A stretch of 64,000 bases of DNA from positions 124,001 to 188,000 of the forward strand of contig NZ_RHHQ01000008.1 in assembly GCF_003710825.1 (NCBI RefSeq). Reading direction: 5' to 3'. Source of the stretch: Brevibacillus fluminis (GTDB lineage Bacteria; Bacillota; Bacilli; Brevibacillales; Brevibacillaceae). Shown here piece by piece: positions 8,235-17,433 of the stretch (positions within the stretch are counted from its first letter, which is position 1; each line of letters begins with the position of its first letter). The notes below the pieces were generated by a model. The model was not told the DNA's origin. It saw nothing but the letters and a program-made list of their open reading frames with translations, and searched no databases. Position numbers and translations under genes: made by a program.

Positions 8235-9569
8235 CTATTTTATCGAGTAAGTTTCATTCATGCGTTTTTGTGGTTGCAATGCCCGTTGCTTAGCAAATTT
8301 TTTAGCCGAGCGTTTCGACACGTTTTCCAATATCAACGCGATTCCGATGCCAATGATCAGCCCATTGCTTAAAAGCGATACGAAAAACGACGGCAAGGAG
8401 GCGAACGCCGTGGCCGGCACAAACATTGCCCCGATGCCGGCAAACAGGGAGATGCCGACCGTTTGATACAGCTGGCTTCGATTTTCCACAGCCTCAAACT
8501 CTTTGAGTGCCAACCCGATCGAGTTGGCGAAAATCGGGAATGCAGCCGCATAGCCGACTGCTTCCGGCATCGCCGCGACAAACGATGTAATTGACGGGAA
8601 CAAACTGATTACGATGATCAATCCGGCGCCCATTACGAAAGGTACTCTGCCCGTGATTTTGGTACTGGCGATAAAGCCTGCCGAACCGGATACCGGTACC
8701 GCCCCGATCGCGGCGAAGATCCCGCCCAAAAACTGGTTCACACCTGAAAAAATACCTGCCTGCTTCAGCCGATTTTTATCCACCGGAATGTTTTCCTGCC
8801 CCAGCACCTGTGTCACGACACTGATGGTCGCCAGCATGTTGGCGAGCAAGAGAAGCGTGGCGAACATGACCATCCCGATCATCGACGGCTCGATCCGAGG
8901 TACGCCGAATACGAAAATGCCCGGCAATGTAAACACATCGGTCACCGGCGTCACCGGCGTCGCCAAGCCGAATAGCGCAAACAGCGACCAGCCGAGCACG
9001 ATGCTAATCAACACCGAATATTTGCCGATGCGCGGCATTTTTTTGATCAGGTAAGAGGAGACGACGATGACGAGCGAGATCACCAGCACATCCCAGCGTA
9101 CGACCTGGGAGTCTCCTTCCAATCCGAACATTCCTTTCAAAAAAGAGCCGCTGAGCTGTATCATCACAAGCAGCAAATACGTCCCGACGATCGTTGGCGT
9201 AAACAGGCGCGCGATTTTTTCCACCATTCCCAAAAGGCTCAGAACGATAAACAGCGCGCCGCTCAGCAGAAAGGCATACTCGAGGACGCGAAGCGTCTCG
9301 TTATGCGAACCGAACAAGACCGTGCCCAATCCAGCGTACAACGAAAAAATCCCCCACCAGATGCCCGCCGGCCCTTCCTGGATGGGGAGTCGATGCCCGA
9401 ACAACGCTTGCAAAATGCCGGTAACACCCAAAATAAACAGCGTCCGCTGCACAAAGCCGACGGTATCTGCCGGATCGAGCCCATAGGTGGACGCAATGGC
9501 GACAGGCACCACGATACTGCCCGATAACGTAAATAAAGCCCATTGAAGGGCGGCAAACATGTTTTTCAT
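8235..9569 (-). CDS. NCS2-family purine/pyrimidine permease
   Basis: Integral-membrane nucleobase:cation symporter of the NCS2 (uracil/xanthine permease) family, 444 residues from ATG 9569, with AAGGAAGGG 9 bp upstream. A longer upstream frame is not plausible because it runs through the LysR promoter and gene. About 12-14 hydrophobic segments are visible. Family regions include SGSIVVPVAIASTYGLD, IQEGPAGIWWG, the central ANMLATISVVTQVLG, and GAVPVSGSAGFIASTKITGRVPF. The C-terminus is basic (KRSAKKFAKQ). Divergent transcription from a LysR gene suggests that regulator controls it. Specificity (uracil, xanthine, uric acid or adenine) cannot be read from sequence. Confidence 0.85.
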   Translation of the reverse strand: MKNMFAALQWALFTLSGSIVVPVAIASTYGLDPADTVGFVQRTLFILGVTGILQALFGHRLPIQEGPAGIWWGIFSLYAGLGTVLFGSHNETLRVLEYAFLLSGALFIVLSLLGMVEKIARLFTPTIVGTYLLLVMIQLSGSFLKGMFGLEGDSQVVRWDVLVISLVIVVSSYLIKKMPRIGKYSVLISIVLGWSLFALFGLATPVTPVTDVFTLPGIFVFGVPRIEPSMIGMVMFATLLLLANMLATISVVTQVLGQENIPVDKNRLKQAGIFSGVNQFLGGIFAAIGAVPVSGSAGFIASTKITGRVPFVMGAGLIIVISLFPSITSFVAAMPEAVGYAAAFPIFANSIGLALKEFEAVENRSQLYQTVGISLFAGIGAMFVPATAFASLPSFFVSLLSNGLIIGIGIALILENVSKRSAKKFAKQRALQPQKRMNETYSIK

Positions 9570-9638
9570 CTGATGATACCCTTCCTTTTTTCCTCCGAAT
9601 GCACGCCTGACTTGCACTAGCATAATGCAAATGTAATA

Positions 9639-9662
9639 ATGAATCAAATTACTATCATTCAT
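9639..9662. promoter_or_regulatory. Candidate LysR operator between permease and regulator
   Basis: Inverted repeat ATGAAT-N12-ATTCAT in the 114-bp divergent intergenic region, about 20 bp upstream of the LysR start. The spacing is near the T-N11-A layout of LysR-family sites. Proposed by position only. Confidence 0.4.
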
Positions 9663-9683
9663 GATCAGCATGAGGAGAAGCTC

Positions 9684-10568
9684 ATGACCATTACCCAATT
9701 CCAGGTGTTTGCCACAATCGTCGAAACCGGCAGCTTCACGAAAGCGGGCGAGGCGCTCAATATGACCCAATCTGCGGTGAGCCATGCGCTGGCTGCATTG
9801 GAGGCGGAGCTGGGCATTACGCTTTTGATCCGCGACAAGCGCCAAGGGCTTTTGCTCTCTGACATCGGCAAATCGTTTCTCATCCATATTCGCGAAATTT
9901 TGAGCCGCTACGAGCAAATCAAACAGGAGGCGGCGCAGGCATCGGGGCTGGAGATCGGGACGATCCGTATCGGCAGCTTCCCCAGCGCTTCCATGCACCT
10001 TTTACCGAAGATGCTCGGCGTCTTTCACAGCCAGCACCCCAATGTCGAGGTCGTCCTGTTTGAAGGAACGTTCCAGGAGGTAACCGAGTGGCTCACCTCC
10101 CGAATCGTCGATATCGGCTTCCTGTCTTTGCCGCATGCGGACCTTGACACCATACCGCTGACCCAAGACCAGATGATGGTCGTGCTCCCGCTCGACCATC
10201 GGTTAAGGGACAACGAATCAATCCGCTTGGCGGAGCTGGCCGATGAGCCATTCATCATGACCAAAGCAGGGTCGGAAGTGCTGATTACCAACATGTTTCG
10301 CGAAGCCAACATCTCGCCAGCCATCCGGTTTCACGTGCAGGATGGGGGAACGCTGCTGCACATGGTGCAGGAAGGATTGGGCATCACGATCGCGCCCGAC
10401 CTGTCCTTGCCACGCACGCCGCTCGCGCTTCATAAAAAGAGCCTCAATCCGCCAGTCTGGCGGCAGCTCAGCCTAGCCTGCCCCTCCTTTCGCGATGCAT
10501 CGCCGGCGGTCAAAGCTTTTGTTCAGGTTGCCAAAACCTTGTATCCCCATGAAAATCATACGAAATGA
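9684..10568 (+). CDS. LysR-family transcriptional regulator
   Basis: DNA-binding regulator, 294 residues. N-terminal winged HTH (ITQFQVFATIVETGSFTKAGEAL...QSAVSHALAALEAELG) and a C-terminal periplasmic-binding-like effector domain (GTIRIGSFPSASMHLLPKML, HLLHMVQEGLGITIAPDL-type region). Start ATG 9684 has GAGGAG 8 bp upstream; the in-frame ATG at 9639 lies inside the putative operator and has no ribosome site. Divergence from the NCS2 permease suggests it responds to a nucleobase or catabolite and regulates that gene and itself; that is inference. Confidence 0.88.
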   Translation: MTITQFQVFATIVETGSFTKAGEALNMTQSAVSHALAALEAELGITLLIRDKRQGLLLSDIGKSFLIHIREILSRYEQIKQEAAQASGLEIGTIRIGSFPSASMHLLPKMLGVFHSQHPNVEVVLFEGTFQEVTEWLTSRIVDIGFLSLPHADLDTIPLTQDQMMVVLPLDHRLRDNESIRLAELADEPFIMTKAGSEVLITNMFREANISPAIRFHVQDGGTLLHMVQEGLGITIAPDLSLPRTPLALHKKSLNPPVWRQLSLACPSFRDASPAVKAFVQVAKTLYPHENHTK

Positions 10569-10592
10569 CATGAAAAGAAAGAGGAGAAACAG

Positions 10593-11186
10593 ATGCGCGG
10601 ACAGCGTTCACGCAAATTCATCGCTTTTGTCCTGCTCATCGTCATCGTCTGGTCCGGCTTCATCCTCCATCGCATTAATGAGGTGGAACGTCAGGCGATG
10701 CCGCACAAGGCAGATGTCGCTATTGTGCTCGGCGCAGCGGTCTGGGGAGATGTGCCGAGCCCGGGATTATCCGAGCGATTGGACGTCGCAGTCACCATGT
10801 ACCAAGAACATTATGTGTCCAAGCTGATCGTCAGCGGCGGCCTTGGCACCGGCAAACAGGTATCCGAGGCGGTCGCCATGCAGCGCTATCTCATCCAGAA
10901 AGGGATCCCGGAACAAGATATCCTGCTGGAGGACCAATCACGCTCCACCTTTGAAAATTTGGTCAACAGCAAGCAGCTCATGCTCGAAAACGGTTTTACT
11001 ACCGCGCTCGTCATCAGCCACGGCTACCACCTGGCCCGAGCCGTCGATATCGCATCCACGCTGCATATGACGGTTTTTCCGGTCGCGGCCGAAACCCATG
11101 TCCTCTTCGTCCCGTACCACAAAGCCCGGGAAATCCTCGCCTATACCAAATGGAAAGTGATGAGCCTGATCGGCGAACCGGAATGA
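10593..11186 (+). CDS. YdcF/SanA/ElyC-like DUF218 membrane-anchored protein
   Basis: 197 residues with one N-terminal membrane anchor (FIAFVLLIVIVWSGFIL) and an extracytoplasmic DUF218 domain. Typical features are ADVAIVLGAAVWGDVPSPGLSERLD, LIVSGGLG, SEAVAMQRYLIQKGIP, a conserved acidic stretch EDQSRSTFENL and ISHGYHLARA. Homologues such as SanA and ElyC are linked to envelope integrity and lipid-carrier or peptidoglycan metabolism in Gram-negatives; the exact role here is unknown. AGAGGAG precedes the ATG. It follows the LysR gene by 24 bp and may be co-transcribed with it. Confidence 0.8.
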   Translation: MRGQRSRKFIAFVLLIVIVWSGFILHRINEVERQAMPHKADVAIVLGAAVWGDVPSPGLSERLDVAVTMYQEHYVSKLIVSGGLGTGKQVSEAVAMQRYLIQKGIPEQDILLEDQSRSTFENLVNSKQLMLENGFTTALVISHGYHLARAVDIASTLHMTVFPVAAETHVLFVPYHKAREILAYTKWKVMSLIGEPE

Positions 11187-11194
11187 AGCCTCAC

Positions 11195-11225
11195 AAAAAC
11201 GGTCATGACCGTTTTAACGTTTTTC
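11195..11225 (+). terminator. Terminator of the DUF218 gene
   Basis: Perfect palindromic stem AAAACGGTCA/TGACCGTTTT followed by AACGTTTTT; it faces the dnaI terminator. Confidence 0.75.
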
Positions 11226-11274
11226 AAAAAAAAAACCGCAGGCCCGCACACATTACGCGTGCAGCCTGCGGTTT
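11223..11274 (-). terminator. Terminator of dnaI, ascending arm inside the coding region
   Basis: On the minus strand AAACCGCAGGC pairs perfectly with GCCTGCGGTTT and is followed by ten T in total. The ascending arm encodes the last residues of DnaI (VNRRL) and the TAA stop lies in the loop. Confidence 0.9.
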
Positions 11275-12203
11275 ACTCCTTCTATCTCACAAACATCCAC
11301 AAAATGACGAATCCGCTCCATAATCCGCATCGCCTTCGTGGTCTCAATCCGGTTGCCGTTGGAAATCGACAGATGCTCCTCCAGCTCCTCAAGCGAATAA
11401 TTGGAGGTGTACAAGGTCGGCATCTGCTTAGAGCTTCTGTGATGCAGGATGACACCCAAAATCTCGTCGCGAATCCACGGCGTCAAGCTCTCCGCGCCAA
11501 TATCGTCCAAAATCAGGACAGGCACTTCCTTCAAAAACTCTAGCTTGCCGGAGTACGACTGGTCTGCGATCGATTCCTTGATCTCCCGCACGAAATCCGG
11601 CACATATACCATTAGCGACTGTACATTGTGCTTGGACAGCTCGCGGGCCACCGCTCCCATGAGAAAGCTTTTGCCCACGCCGAACGGTCCGTGCACGTAA
11701 AGTCCCTTCGGCTTTTTGCCGAGCGTGAAATCGTCGCAAAAACGCAGTGCAAGCGCCACAGCCTCCTGATTGCCGACTACAACCTCCAGCTTCCCGTCAA
11801 AATCGGCGTGCAGCGTCTGCTCGGACACATAATAGCTGCGCATCAGCCGCTGTGTGCGCTGCATTTCCTCATTGGCCTGGAATTTGGCGCAGCTGGAAAT
11901 CGCGCTAACCACTTGCCGATTGGCGACATCTAGCACCGTCGCATGCCCTTTCACCAAATTCGGGCAATCGGCGAGGGCTGTACACTTTTGACAGCAGTAC
12001 TGCTCCTTGACCGCCGTGTAGATCATCGAGAGCGAGCGCAGCATATCATCGCGGGTCATGTCCGGATGCTTGCGCTGGAATTCTTGCAAATAGGTGGAGG
12101 ATTGCAGCATTTTATCCAACTGTTGATCAGGCGTCCGCACCTGATTATTCATGCGCGAGCTGCGCTTTGCCAATTCTTCAAAAAACGATCCGATTGTTTC
12201 CAT
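11253..12203 (-). CDS. dnaI: Primosomal protein DnaI (helicase loader)
   Basis: AAA+ ATPase that loads the replicative helicase DnaC onto DNA together with DnaB and DnaD. 316 residues. The N-terminal part carries a Cys-rich zinc site (QYCCQKCTALADCPN, about residues 67-81), which in B. subtilis gates DNA binding. The C-terminal AAA+ domain has Walker A GPFGVGKSFL, Walker B LILDDIGAES and a SNYSLEELEEHL sensor region. It follows dnaB with a 9-bp gap, the conserved Firmicute arrangement. Ribosome site GGGAGGG is 12 bp from the ATG. Confidence 0.95.
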   Translation of the reverse strand: METIGSFFEELAKRSSRMNNQVRTPDQQLDKMLQSSTYLQEFQRKHPDMTRDDMLRSLSMIYTAVKEQYCCQKCTALADCPNLVKGHATVLDVANRQVVSAISSCAKFQANEEMQRTQRLMRSYYVSEQTLHADFDGKLEVVVGNQEAVALALRFCDDFTLGKKPKGLYVHGPFGVGKSFLMGAVARELSKHNVQSLMVYVPDFVREIKESIADQSYSGKLEFLKEVPVLILDDIGAESLTPWIRDEILGVILHHRSSKQMPTLYTSNYSLEELEEHLSISNGNRIETTKAMRIMERIRHFVDVCEIEGVNRRLHA

Positions 12204-12212
12204 TTACCAGAC

Positions 12213-13664
12213 TCACCCTCCCCTCTCCCGATTGCGCAGCGATTGCAGGAGCGCATTGATCTCGGGTACATCTTTGACGGTCTTTTTCGTTTTGGCAGAA
12301 TCGGTCGTTTCCGCGTTTTCCTGCTCCCGCTGAAGCTGACGCTGCACCGAGGCGGGCAGCTTGTCCTGCGGGATCGCTTTGGTGCGCCGGTTACCCGTTC
12401 CCACAGCCGTCTCGCGTTTTGTCGGCTGCTTGGCCTGCTCCACCGCTTTGGTCTGTGCTTCCGTGCGTTCCTGCAGCACTTTGATCGCCGCTTCTACCGT
12501 CGTGATTTGCTGCGCCTTCCAGCTATCGCGAATGGTTTCCACATACGCCTTTGGCAGCTCCATCTGCGTACTGCGCATCGTATGCAACAAGAGCGCATTG
12601 GCTACCTCCGCCGTCAGGCCATCCGAGAACACAAGCGTCTCGGCCCGCTCCACGAACGTCTTATTGATCCGGCCCCCAACGACTTGCTCAAGCAAAAGGA
12701 GCGGCGAGTACTTCCGACAAACCCGGCTAAAGCCCGGATTGGTCGGTTCCGGCACAGTGCCAGCCGTCAAATCGGCATCTTGCGCCAGTGGGGCGCTCTG
12801 CTCTTTGTTCACGTATTTTTGCATCAGCCGTTTGCGCAGGGCGGACGGATCGAGCTGTCCGTGCTTGAACAGCGTCCAGTCCCCCAGCTCCACCCCCAGC
12901 ATCCAGCTGTCGATTTGGTAGAAATGCATCAGCTTGTAGAAAAACTCGATATTTTCCTTCGTGAAAATATCAGTTGGATTCAGTTCCTTTGGAAGATTCA
13001 GGCGCAAGGAGGATAAGCTAAACTGCTCGGGCGTCTGTGCCACGTAGCTGCCATCCATCGCTGCCGCCGGGTAGCGCTCCTCCATCTGGTGCAAAAACCG
13101 GTCCGTCTCCGTACCTGGCCGCACATCGAGCTCCGATGCGGAGAGCGTATGGTACACCTCGTAAAACGGCTTGGTGAGGTTTTCCTCAAATGGATACTCC
13201 TCTTCCAACGCATAAGCCAGCGCATCCGCATACCTGCGCTTGATTTGCTCAAACTTTGTTTTTCCCACCTGGTTCAAGAGCATCACCGGCCAAATGTCCT
13301 CGGAAAAAAACTGCTTCGGCGACATCGGCGGCTTTAGGGTGTACTCGAAAATATAGTCACGCTGTCGGTTTTCTCGGCGGCGGACCTCCAAAAGCCCCAT
13401 CGCTTCCAGCCGCTCCCGCCCCGCCAGCAACCGATCCAGCGTCAATGAGGTCATCAGCAGCAGACCGCGATGCGTGCTTTCCGCAGAGGCGCCGCTGTTC
13501 TCCTGAACTTCATGAATCAGAAGCTGGTACAGCGAATACGAGTCAATTCCTATCAAAGGCAAATAGAGATGGGTGGCAAATCCCATCTCCGCAAAGCTAA
13601 TCGGTCGTACGGTACGCACCAGATAACGGTCGTTCGGTGTTAATTCATTCCATACCAGGCGCAA
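12213..13664 (-). CDS. dnaB: Replication initiation and membrane attachment protein DnaB
   Basis: Firmicute DnaB (not the helicase): helps DnaD and DnaI restart and initiate replication and attaches the origin to the membrane. About 483 residues, close to the 472 of B. subtilis. An N-terminal DnaB/DnaD winged-helix region (ATHLYLPLIGIDSYSLYQLL) and a C-terminal DDBH2-like region (FFYKLMHFYQIDSWMLG) can be seen, then a basic, low-complexity C-terminal stretch (about 400-450). Start is uncertain. A TTG at 13664 (RLVWNELTPNDRY follows) lies 9 bp after AGGAAGGG, whereas the TTG at 13673 directly abuts it. Confidence 0.9.
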   Translation of the reverse strand: MRLVWNELTPNDRYLVRTVRPISFAEMGFATHLYLPLIGIDSYSLYQLLIHEVQENSGASAESTHRGLLLMTSLTLDRLLAGRERLEAMGLLEVRRRENRQRDYIFEYTLKPPMSPKQFFSEDIWPVMLLNQVGKTKFEQIKRRYADALAYALEEEYPFEENLTKPFYEVYHTLSASELDVRPGTETDRFLHQMEERYPAAAMDGSYVAQTPEQFSLSSLRLNLPKELNPTDIFTKENIEFFYKLMHFYQIDSWMLGVELGDWTLFKHGQLDPSALRKRLMQKYVNKEQSAPLAQDADLTAGTVPEPTNPGFSRVCRKYSPLLLLEQVVGGRINKTFVERAETLVFSDGLTAEVANALLLHTMRSTQMELPKAYVETIRDSWKAQQITTVEAAIKVLQERTEAQTKAVEQAKQPTKRETAVGTGNRRTKAIPQDKLPASVQRQLQREQENAETTDSAKTKKTVKDVPEINALLQSLRNRERGG

Positions 13665-13759
13665 TCGCTCCAACCCTTCCTGTCAGTATTGATCTACTCA
13701 TTATACCATCTCTTCGGAGAGGAAGAGTAGGGGGAGGAACTGGGAGTAAGCAAATTCGT

Positions 13760-15535
13760 CTACTCCCCCAGCGACCATTTCCAGACATTTTCAAACGGAT
13801 TCGTTGCGCCATTTGTCTCAACGCCATGCAGCATTTTCGCCACCGCATATGAATCCGGCAGACGAAGCAACGGCATGATGGGCAAGTCCTGCGAAAACAG
13901 CTTCTGCCACTTGCCATACAAGCGCTTGCGTTCATCCTCTGGCAAAAAGCGGTTGGCCCGATCGAGCAGACGATCCGCTTCAACGTTGTGATAATGGGAC
14001 GCATTAAAGCCAAGCTCGCCCGTTTTTTCCCGGCTGTGCCAAAGGCGGGAGAGCACGGAAGGATCCGGCCCGTCTTTCCAGCCGAATAAATACAAGTCAT
14101 ACGGGCTTGCTCCAAAAACATATGCGGCGAATTCGTCTGCAGGAAGCGCTTTTGCCGTAAGCGTTACCGGCAGAGGGCGCCATGCTTCCTGGACGGCCGT
14201 AAACAGCCTCTCACGCACAGCGTCTTGCGGATAGGCAATGACAAGCGAAAGCGGGTGGGCCTTGCTGTAGCCCTTTTCTGCAAGCGTACGGGCCGCCCGT
14301 TTTGGATCATAGACCTGAAGCGGCTGCGGCTTGTATGCAAAAGAAAGCGGGGAAAGCGGGCCGTCCGCGATTTTGCCCATCCCAAAAAAGCGATCCCGCG
14401 CAATCGTTTTCGGCGGTAGCGCCCGAGCCAGCGCGAGCCTTACAGCAGGATCGGCAGTTTCCCCCACTGACAGGTTAAAGCCAAGAAAATGATAGCCGGC
14501 AGCCTCTGTCGTAAGAAGCCGCAAATGCGCCGGCAGCCGTTTGCCCAAAAGTGCCGCCTGCTTTGGCGAAACCCATGCCATGTGCACATCGCCTGCACGT
14601 AACGCAGCTTCCATACGATCAGCGGGCAACCTGCGCACCTGGAGAGCTTTTAACAGGGGTGTACCTGCGTAGTAATGGGGATTGGCAGTAAATGTCCAGT
14701 CTGCTGCCTCTACCGACTGTGCCTGGAACGGCCCCAGCCCCATCAGCTGCCCAGCTCGTGAAAGCTGTTCGAGCTGCTGCATGTCTTTTCCAGTAAGCTG
14801 CCTTGCTGACAGCAGCGGGGCAGTCAAGATCGGCAAAAACGAACGGTCCTCCTGCACAAGACGAATCGTGACCGTTTGGCTGGCTCGATCGGTTATGATC
14901 CCGCTTATATGGTTGGCTCTCCTAGCACGATAGGTGGAAGCCCCTTCGACCGCGGCCAACTGACTGCGCCAAATCCCGTAAAACTCCGGTCTCGCATATG
15001 TCTCCAGCGTTGCCCGGACATCGTCGACGGTGACAGCCGTTCCGTCCGGCCACTTCAAGCCAGGGCGCAGCCGTACGGTGACAACGGCTCTGCCATCGCG
15101 CGTTTCAGCTTGATATGTAGAAGCGAGGGCGGGTGCATACATTTGATCCGGACGCGCCTGAATAAGCCCCACATAGGTAAATCGTTCAATCGGGGTCAGC
15201 TCCTGCTCCCGCTTGTCCAATCCGAGCGGGTCGATAGCTGGATAATGCTCAGGCAACGCGATCACGGCGGTCTGTATCCGGTGTTCGGTCGATGCCAGGT
15301 CAGTTGTTGGCTGACTTCCCGCGCTCTTTTCCGCCTGTGCCGGCAACTGATGTCTGGCTGGCATTTTGGCAGCCACATAGCCCGGAGATTCTTCTGCCAA
15401 ACGAACGGAGGTACCGTTACCAGTCTCCTGGCCCGTGGAAAACGTCTGGCCATTACGATGGAAACAGCCACTCACAAGCAAGACAAGCAAAAGAAAGACG
15501 ACTCCCATCCATCGGGATGGCCAAGGCATCTTCAT
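13760..15535 (-). CDS. Orphan peptide-binding lipoprotein (SBP_bac_5 family)
   Basis: Extracytoplasmic solute-binding protein of the oligopeptide/nickel ABC family, 591 residues. N-terminal lipoprotein signal with lipobox LVSGC (Cys24), a low-complexity linker to about residue 90, then the family-5 fold: LTPIERFTYVGLIQ, VTVRLRPGLKWPDGTAVTVDDVRATLE, LGFNLSVGETADPAVRLALA and LPIMPLLRLPDSYAV. No permease or ATPase genes are nearby. It sits between nrdR and dnaB, which are adjacent in B. subtilis, and so interrupts that block. GGAGGGGG 6 bp before the ATG indicates good translation. It could feed a remote permease or act as a sensor; ligand unknown. Confidence 0.8.
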   Translation of the reverse strand: MKMPWPSRWMGVVFLLLVLLVSGCFHRNGQTFSTGQETGNGTSVRLAEESPGYVAAKMPARHQLPAQAEKSAGSQPTTDLASTEHRIQTAVIALPEHYPAIDPLGLDKREQELTPIERFTYVGLIQARPDQMYAPALASTYQAETRDGRAVVTVRLRPGLKWPDGTAVTVDDVRATLETYARPEFYGIWRSQLAAVEGASTYRARRANHISGIITDRASQTVTIRLVQEDRSFLPILTAPLLSARQLTGKDMQQLEQLSRAGQLMGLGPFQAQSVEAADWTFTANPHYYAGTPLLKALQVRRLPADRMEAALRAGDVHMAWVSPKQAALLGKRLPAHLRLLTTEAAGYHFLGFNLSVGETADPAVRLALARALPPKTIARDRFFGMGKIADGPLSPLSFAYKPQPLQVYDPKRAARTLAEKGYSKAHPLSLVIAYPQDAVRERLFTAVQEAWRPLPVTLTAKALPADEFAAYVFGASPYDLYLFGWKDGPDPSVLSRLWHSREKTGELGFNASHYHNVEADRLLDRANRFLPEDERKRLYGKWQKLFSQDLPIMPLLRLPDSYAVAKMLHGVETNGATNPFENVWKWSLGE

Positions 15536-15558
15536 TTGGTTCCCCCTCCCCGCCGTTA

Positions 15559-16035
15559 TCAGGAATTTTCGGGGTTTGTGCGTGCTTGCGCCAAAAGCTC
15601 CTCCAGTTCTCGCATGAACACGTTGATGTCTTTGAACTGACGGTAGACGGAAGCAAAGCGCACATACGCCACTTCGTCTACGTAGTATAACCGCTCCATC
15701 ACTTTTTCCCCCACATCTTTGCTGGGGATTTCCGAGTGAGCGGAGCTGCGTAGTTCTTTTTCAATTTCATTCACGATATTTTCCAGTGATTCCAAAGACA
15801 CGGGTCTTTTTTCACAAGCGCGAATCAGCCCTCGCAAAATTTTCTCGCGGCTGAACTCTTCCCGAGTGCCATCTTTTTTGACGATCAAAAGCGGCGTCTC
15901 TTCGTACACCTCAAACGTAGTGAACCGGCGGCCGCATTCTTCGCACTCTCTGCGGCGGCGAATGGATTTATTGTTGTTGAACGGACGGGAGTCCAATACC
16001 CTCGTACTATTACTTTCACAAAACGGACATCGCAT
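15559..16035 (-). CDS. nrdR: Transcriptional repressor NrdR
   Basis: Zinc-ribbon and ATP-cone repressor of ribonucleotide reductase genes, 158 residues, the usual length. Zinc ligands C3, C6, C31 and C34 (CPFC, CEEC) are present. The ATP-cone starts near [21 protein letters not shown] and ends with [19 protein letters not shown] lies 10 bp upstream of the ATG. It is upstream of the lipoprotein gene and dnaB-dnaI on the same strand, with a 23-bp gap to the lipoprotein gene, suggesting one transcript. Confidence 0.96.
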   Translation of the reverse strand: MRCPFCESNSTRVLDSRPFNNNKSIRRRRECEECGRRFTTFEVYEETPLLIVKKDGTREEFSREKILRGLIRACEKRPVSLESLENIVNEIEKELRSSAHSEIPSKDVGEKVMERLYYVDEVAYVRFASVYRQFKDINVFMRELEELLAQARTNPENS

Positions 16036-16184
16036 GAACTATCAACTCCAGAATTGGCAATCCTTATTTTTCAGTGTCCCTCATCTTAACAGCCTAGTCA
16101 AGTTCCAATCCTATTACCTATTTCCATCTTTTTTATGTTTCTTTACAATGAAAACATGTATTTGGACACGGGAGGATGGAAAGA

Positions 16185-17306
16185 ATGCGCTTGGTCTCAA
16201 TCAAACAGGCGAAGCCTAGCATGAAGCTTGGTAGAACAATTTTCACAGATGATGGTAAGGTTCTTCTTGGCGCAGGTGTCCTGTTAACCGATCGGCTCAT
16301 CCTCGGTTTAATCCGGTCCGGAATCGATTCAATCTATATCGATGATCCGCGGACCAATGACATTATTGTACCCGATATGATTACCCCTGAGACGCGGAAC
16401 AAAGCGGTGGATACGATCCAGCGCACCGTTCGGCAAATCACGAATTCCAACAAGGTCGCGCGCCGCGTATCTGTAAAAGATATGGGCATGCATTTCCAGC
16501 AGGTCTTCCACTCGATTTTGTCAGACTTGATGGCGAATGAGCAGATGTTGCTTCATCTGACCAATCTCTGCTCGCAGCCAGGCGTTATCTATCATCATTC
16601 GGTCAACGTCGCCGTGATGGCTACCGCAGTCGGGATGTCGCTTGGATACAACAGCAAGCAACTGAAAGAGCTGGGCATCGGCGCCATGCTGCATGATATC
16701 GGTAAAATTGACCTTCCTGAGGAGATGACCACGAAAAAGACGAGATGGTCTGACGAGGAAATGGAATATGCCAAGCAGCACGCGATGATGGGCTTCAACA
16801 TTCTCCGCAAGCAGCATGACATCTCCCTCTTGTCGGCACACGTCGCGCTGCAGCATCATGAGCGCCTCGATGGAAGCGGCTATCCGCAAGGCTTGAAAGG
16901 GTCGCAAATCCATGAATACGCCCAAATCGTCGGTATCTGCGATGTCTATGACAATTTAACGACCCCGCGTCCATGGCGGAAACGCTTTTTGCCGCAGGAT
17001 GCGCTCGAATATTTGATGGGTTCCGGCGGACATATGTTTGAGCTCAAATTGATTAAAGCGTTCCGCGAGCACATCGCTGTTTTCCCGCTTGGTACCTCCG
17101 TGGTACTGAATACGGGCGAAGCCGGCGTCATCTGTAAGGTCGATCCGCTTTACAGCCATCGCCCGACCGTGCGGGTCATGCGCGATGGTCGAGGTAACGA
17201 GCTGCGCATGCCGTACGAATTGGATTTGCGCGAAGAACTGAAGCTGTTTGTCATCGGCTTTGATGATGAAGAACTGTTCAGCTTGCCGAATGCATCCAAT
17301 AAATAA
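16185..17306 (+). CDS. HD-GYP domain protein (putative cyclic-di-GMP phosphodiesterase)
   Basis: 373 residues from ATG 16185 (GGGAGG 9 bp upstream; the ATG at 16176 abuts the ribosome site). The N-terminal region (1-100) is a DUF3391-like segment. The HD-GYP domain follows with IYHHSVNVAVMA, the HDIGK metal motif, HAMMGFNIL, HVALQHHERLDGSGYPQGL (the GYP motif in GSGYP) and CDVYDNLTTPRPWRKRF. All metal-binding positions appear intact, so hydrolysis of cyclic di-GMP is likely. There is no membrane or receiver domain. Homologues are widespread in Bacillales. It is a single-gene unit bounded by its own terminator. Confidence 0.87.
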   Translation: MRLVSIKQAKPSMKLGRTIFTDDGKVLLGAGVLLTDRLILGLIRSGIDSIYIDDPRTNDIIVPDMITPETRNKAVDTIQRTVRQITNSNKVARRVSVKDMGMHFQQVFHSILSDLMANEQMLLHLTNLCSQPGVIYHHSVNVAVMATAVGMSLGYNSKQLKELGIGAMLHDIGKIDLPEEMTTKKTRWSDEEMEYAKQHAMMGFNILRKQHDISLLSAHVALQHHERLDGSGYPQGLKGSQIHEYAQIVGICDVYDNLTTPRPWRKRFLPQDALEYLMGSGGHMFELKLIKAFREHIAVFPLGTSVVLNTGEAGVICKVDPLYSHRPTVRVMRDGRGNELRMPYELDLREELKLFVIGFDDEELFSLPNASNK

Positions 17307-17310
17307 CCGT

Positions 17311-17352
17311 AAAAACCCCCTGCACCGCTCAACCGGTAAGCAGGGGGTTTTT
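17311..17352 (+). terminator. Bidirectional terminator after the HD-GYP gene
   Basis: AAAAACCCCCTGC and GCAGGGGGTTTTT form a perfect 13-bp stem usable in both directions. Confidence 0.9.
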
Positions 17353-17374
17353 CACTTACGGAAGCCCACTTGGC

Positions 17375-17421
17375 AAAAAACCGCTGCGGACACGAATGAA
17401 TGCATCGTGTTCACAGCGGTT
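17375..17421 (-). terminator. Terminator of gapB
   Basis: On the minus strand AACCGCTG, a 31-base loop containing a further CACGA/TCGTG pairing, then CAGCGGTTTTTT. It lies just past the gapB stop codon. Confidence 0.75.
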
Positions 17422-17433
17422 GCTGCTCAAGCT

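Noticed and set aside
9570..9998. N-terminal extension of the NCS2 permease frame
   Set aside because: It would cross the LysR promoter and first third of the LysR gene; a proper ribosome site precedes ATG 9569.
13637..13852. Plus-strand frames opposite dnaB and the lipoprotein gene
   Set aside because: No ribosome sites and no recognisable domains; they are antisense shadows of real genes, as are most long plus-strand frames opposite dnaE, pyk, ppk and polA.
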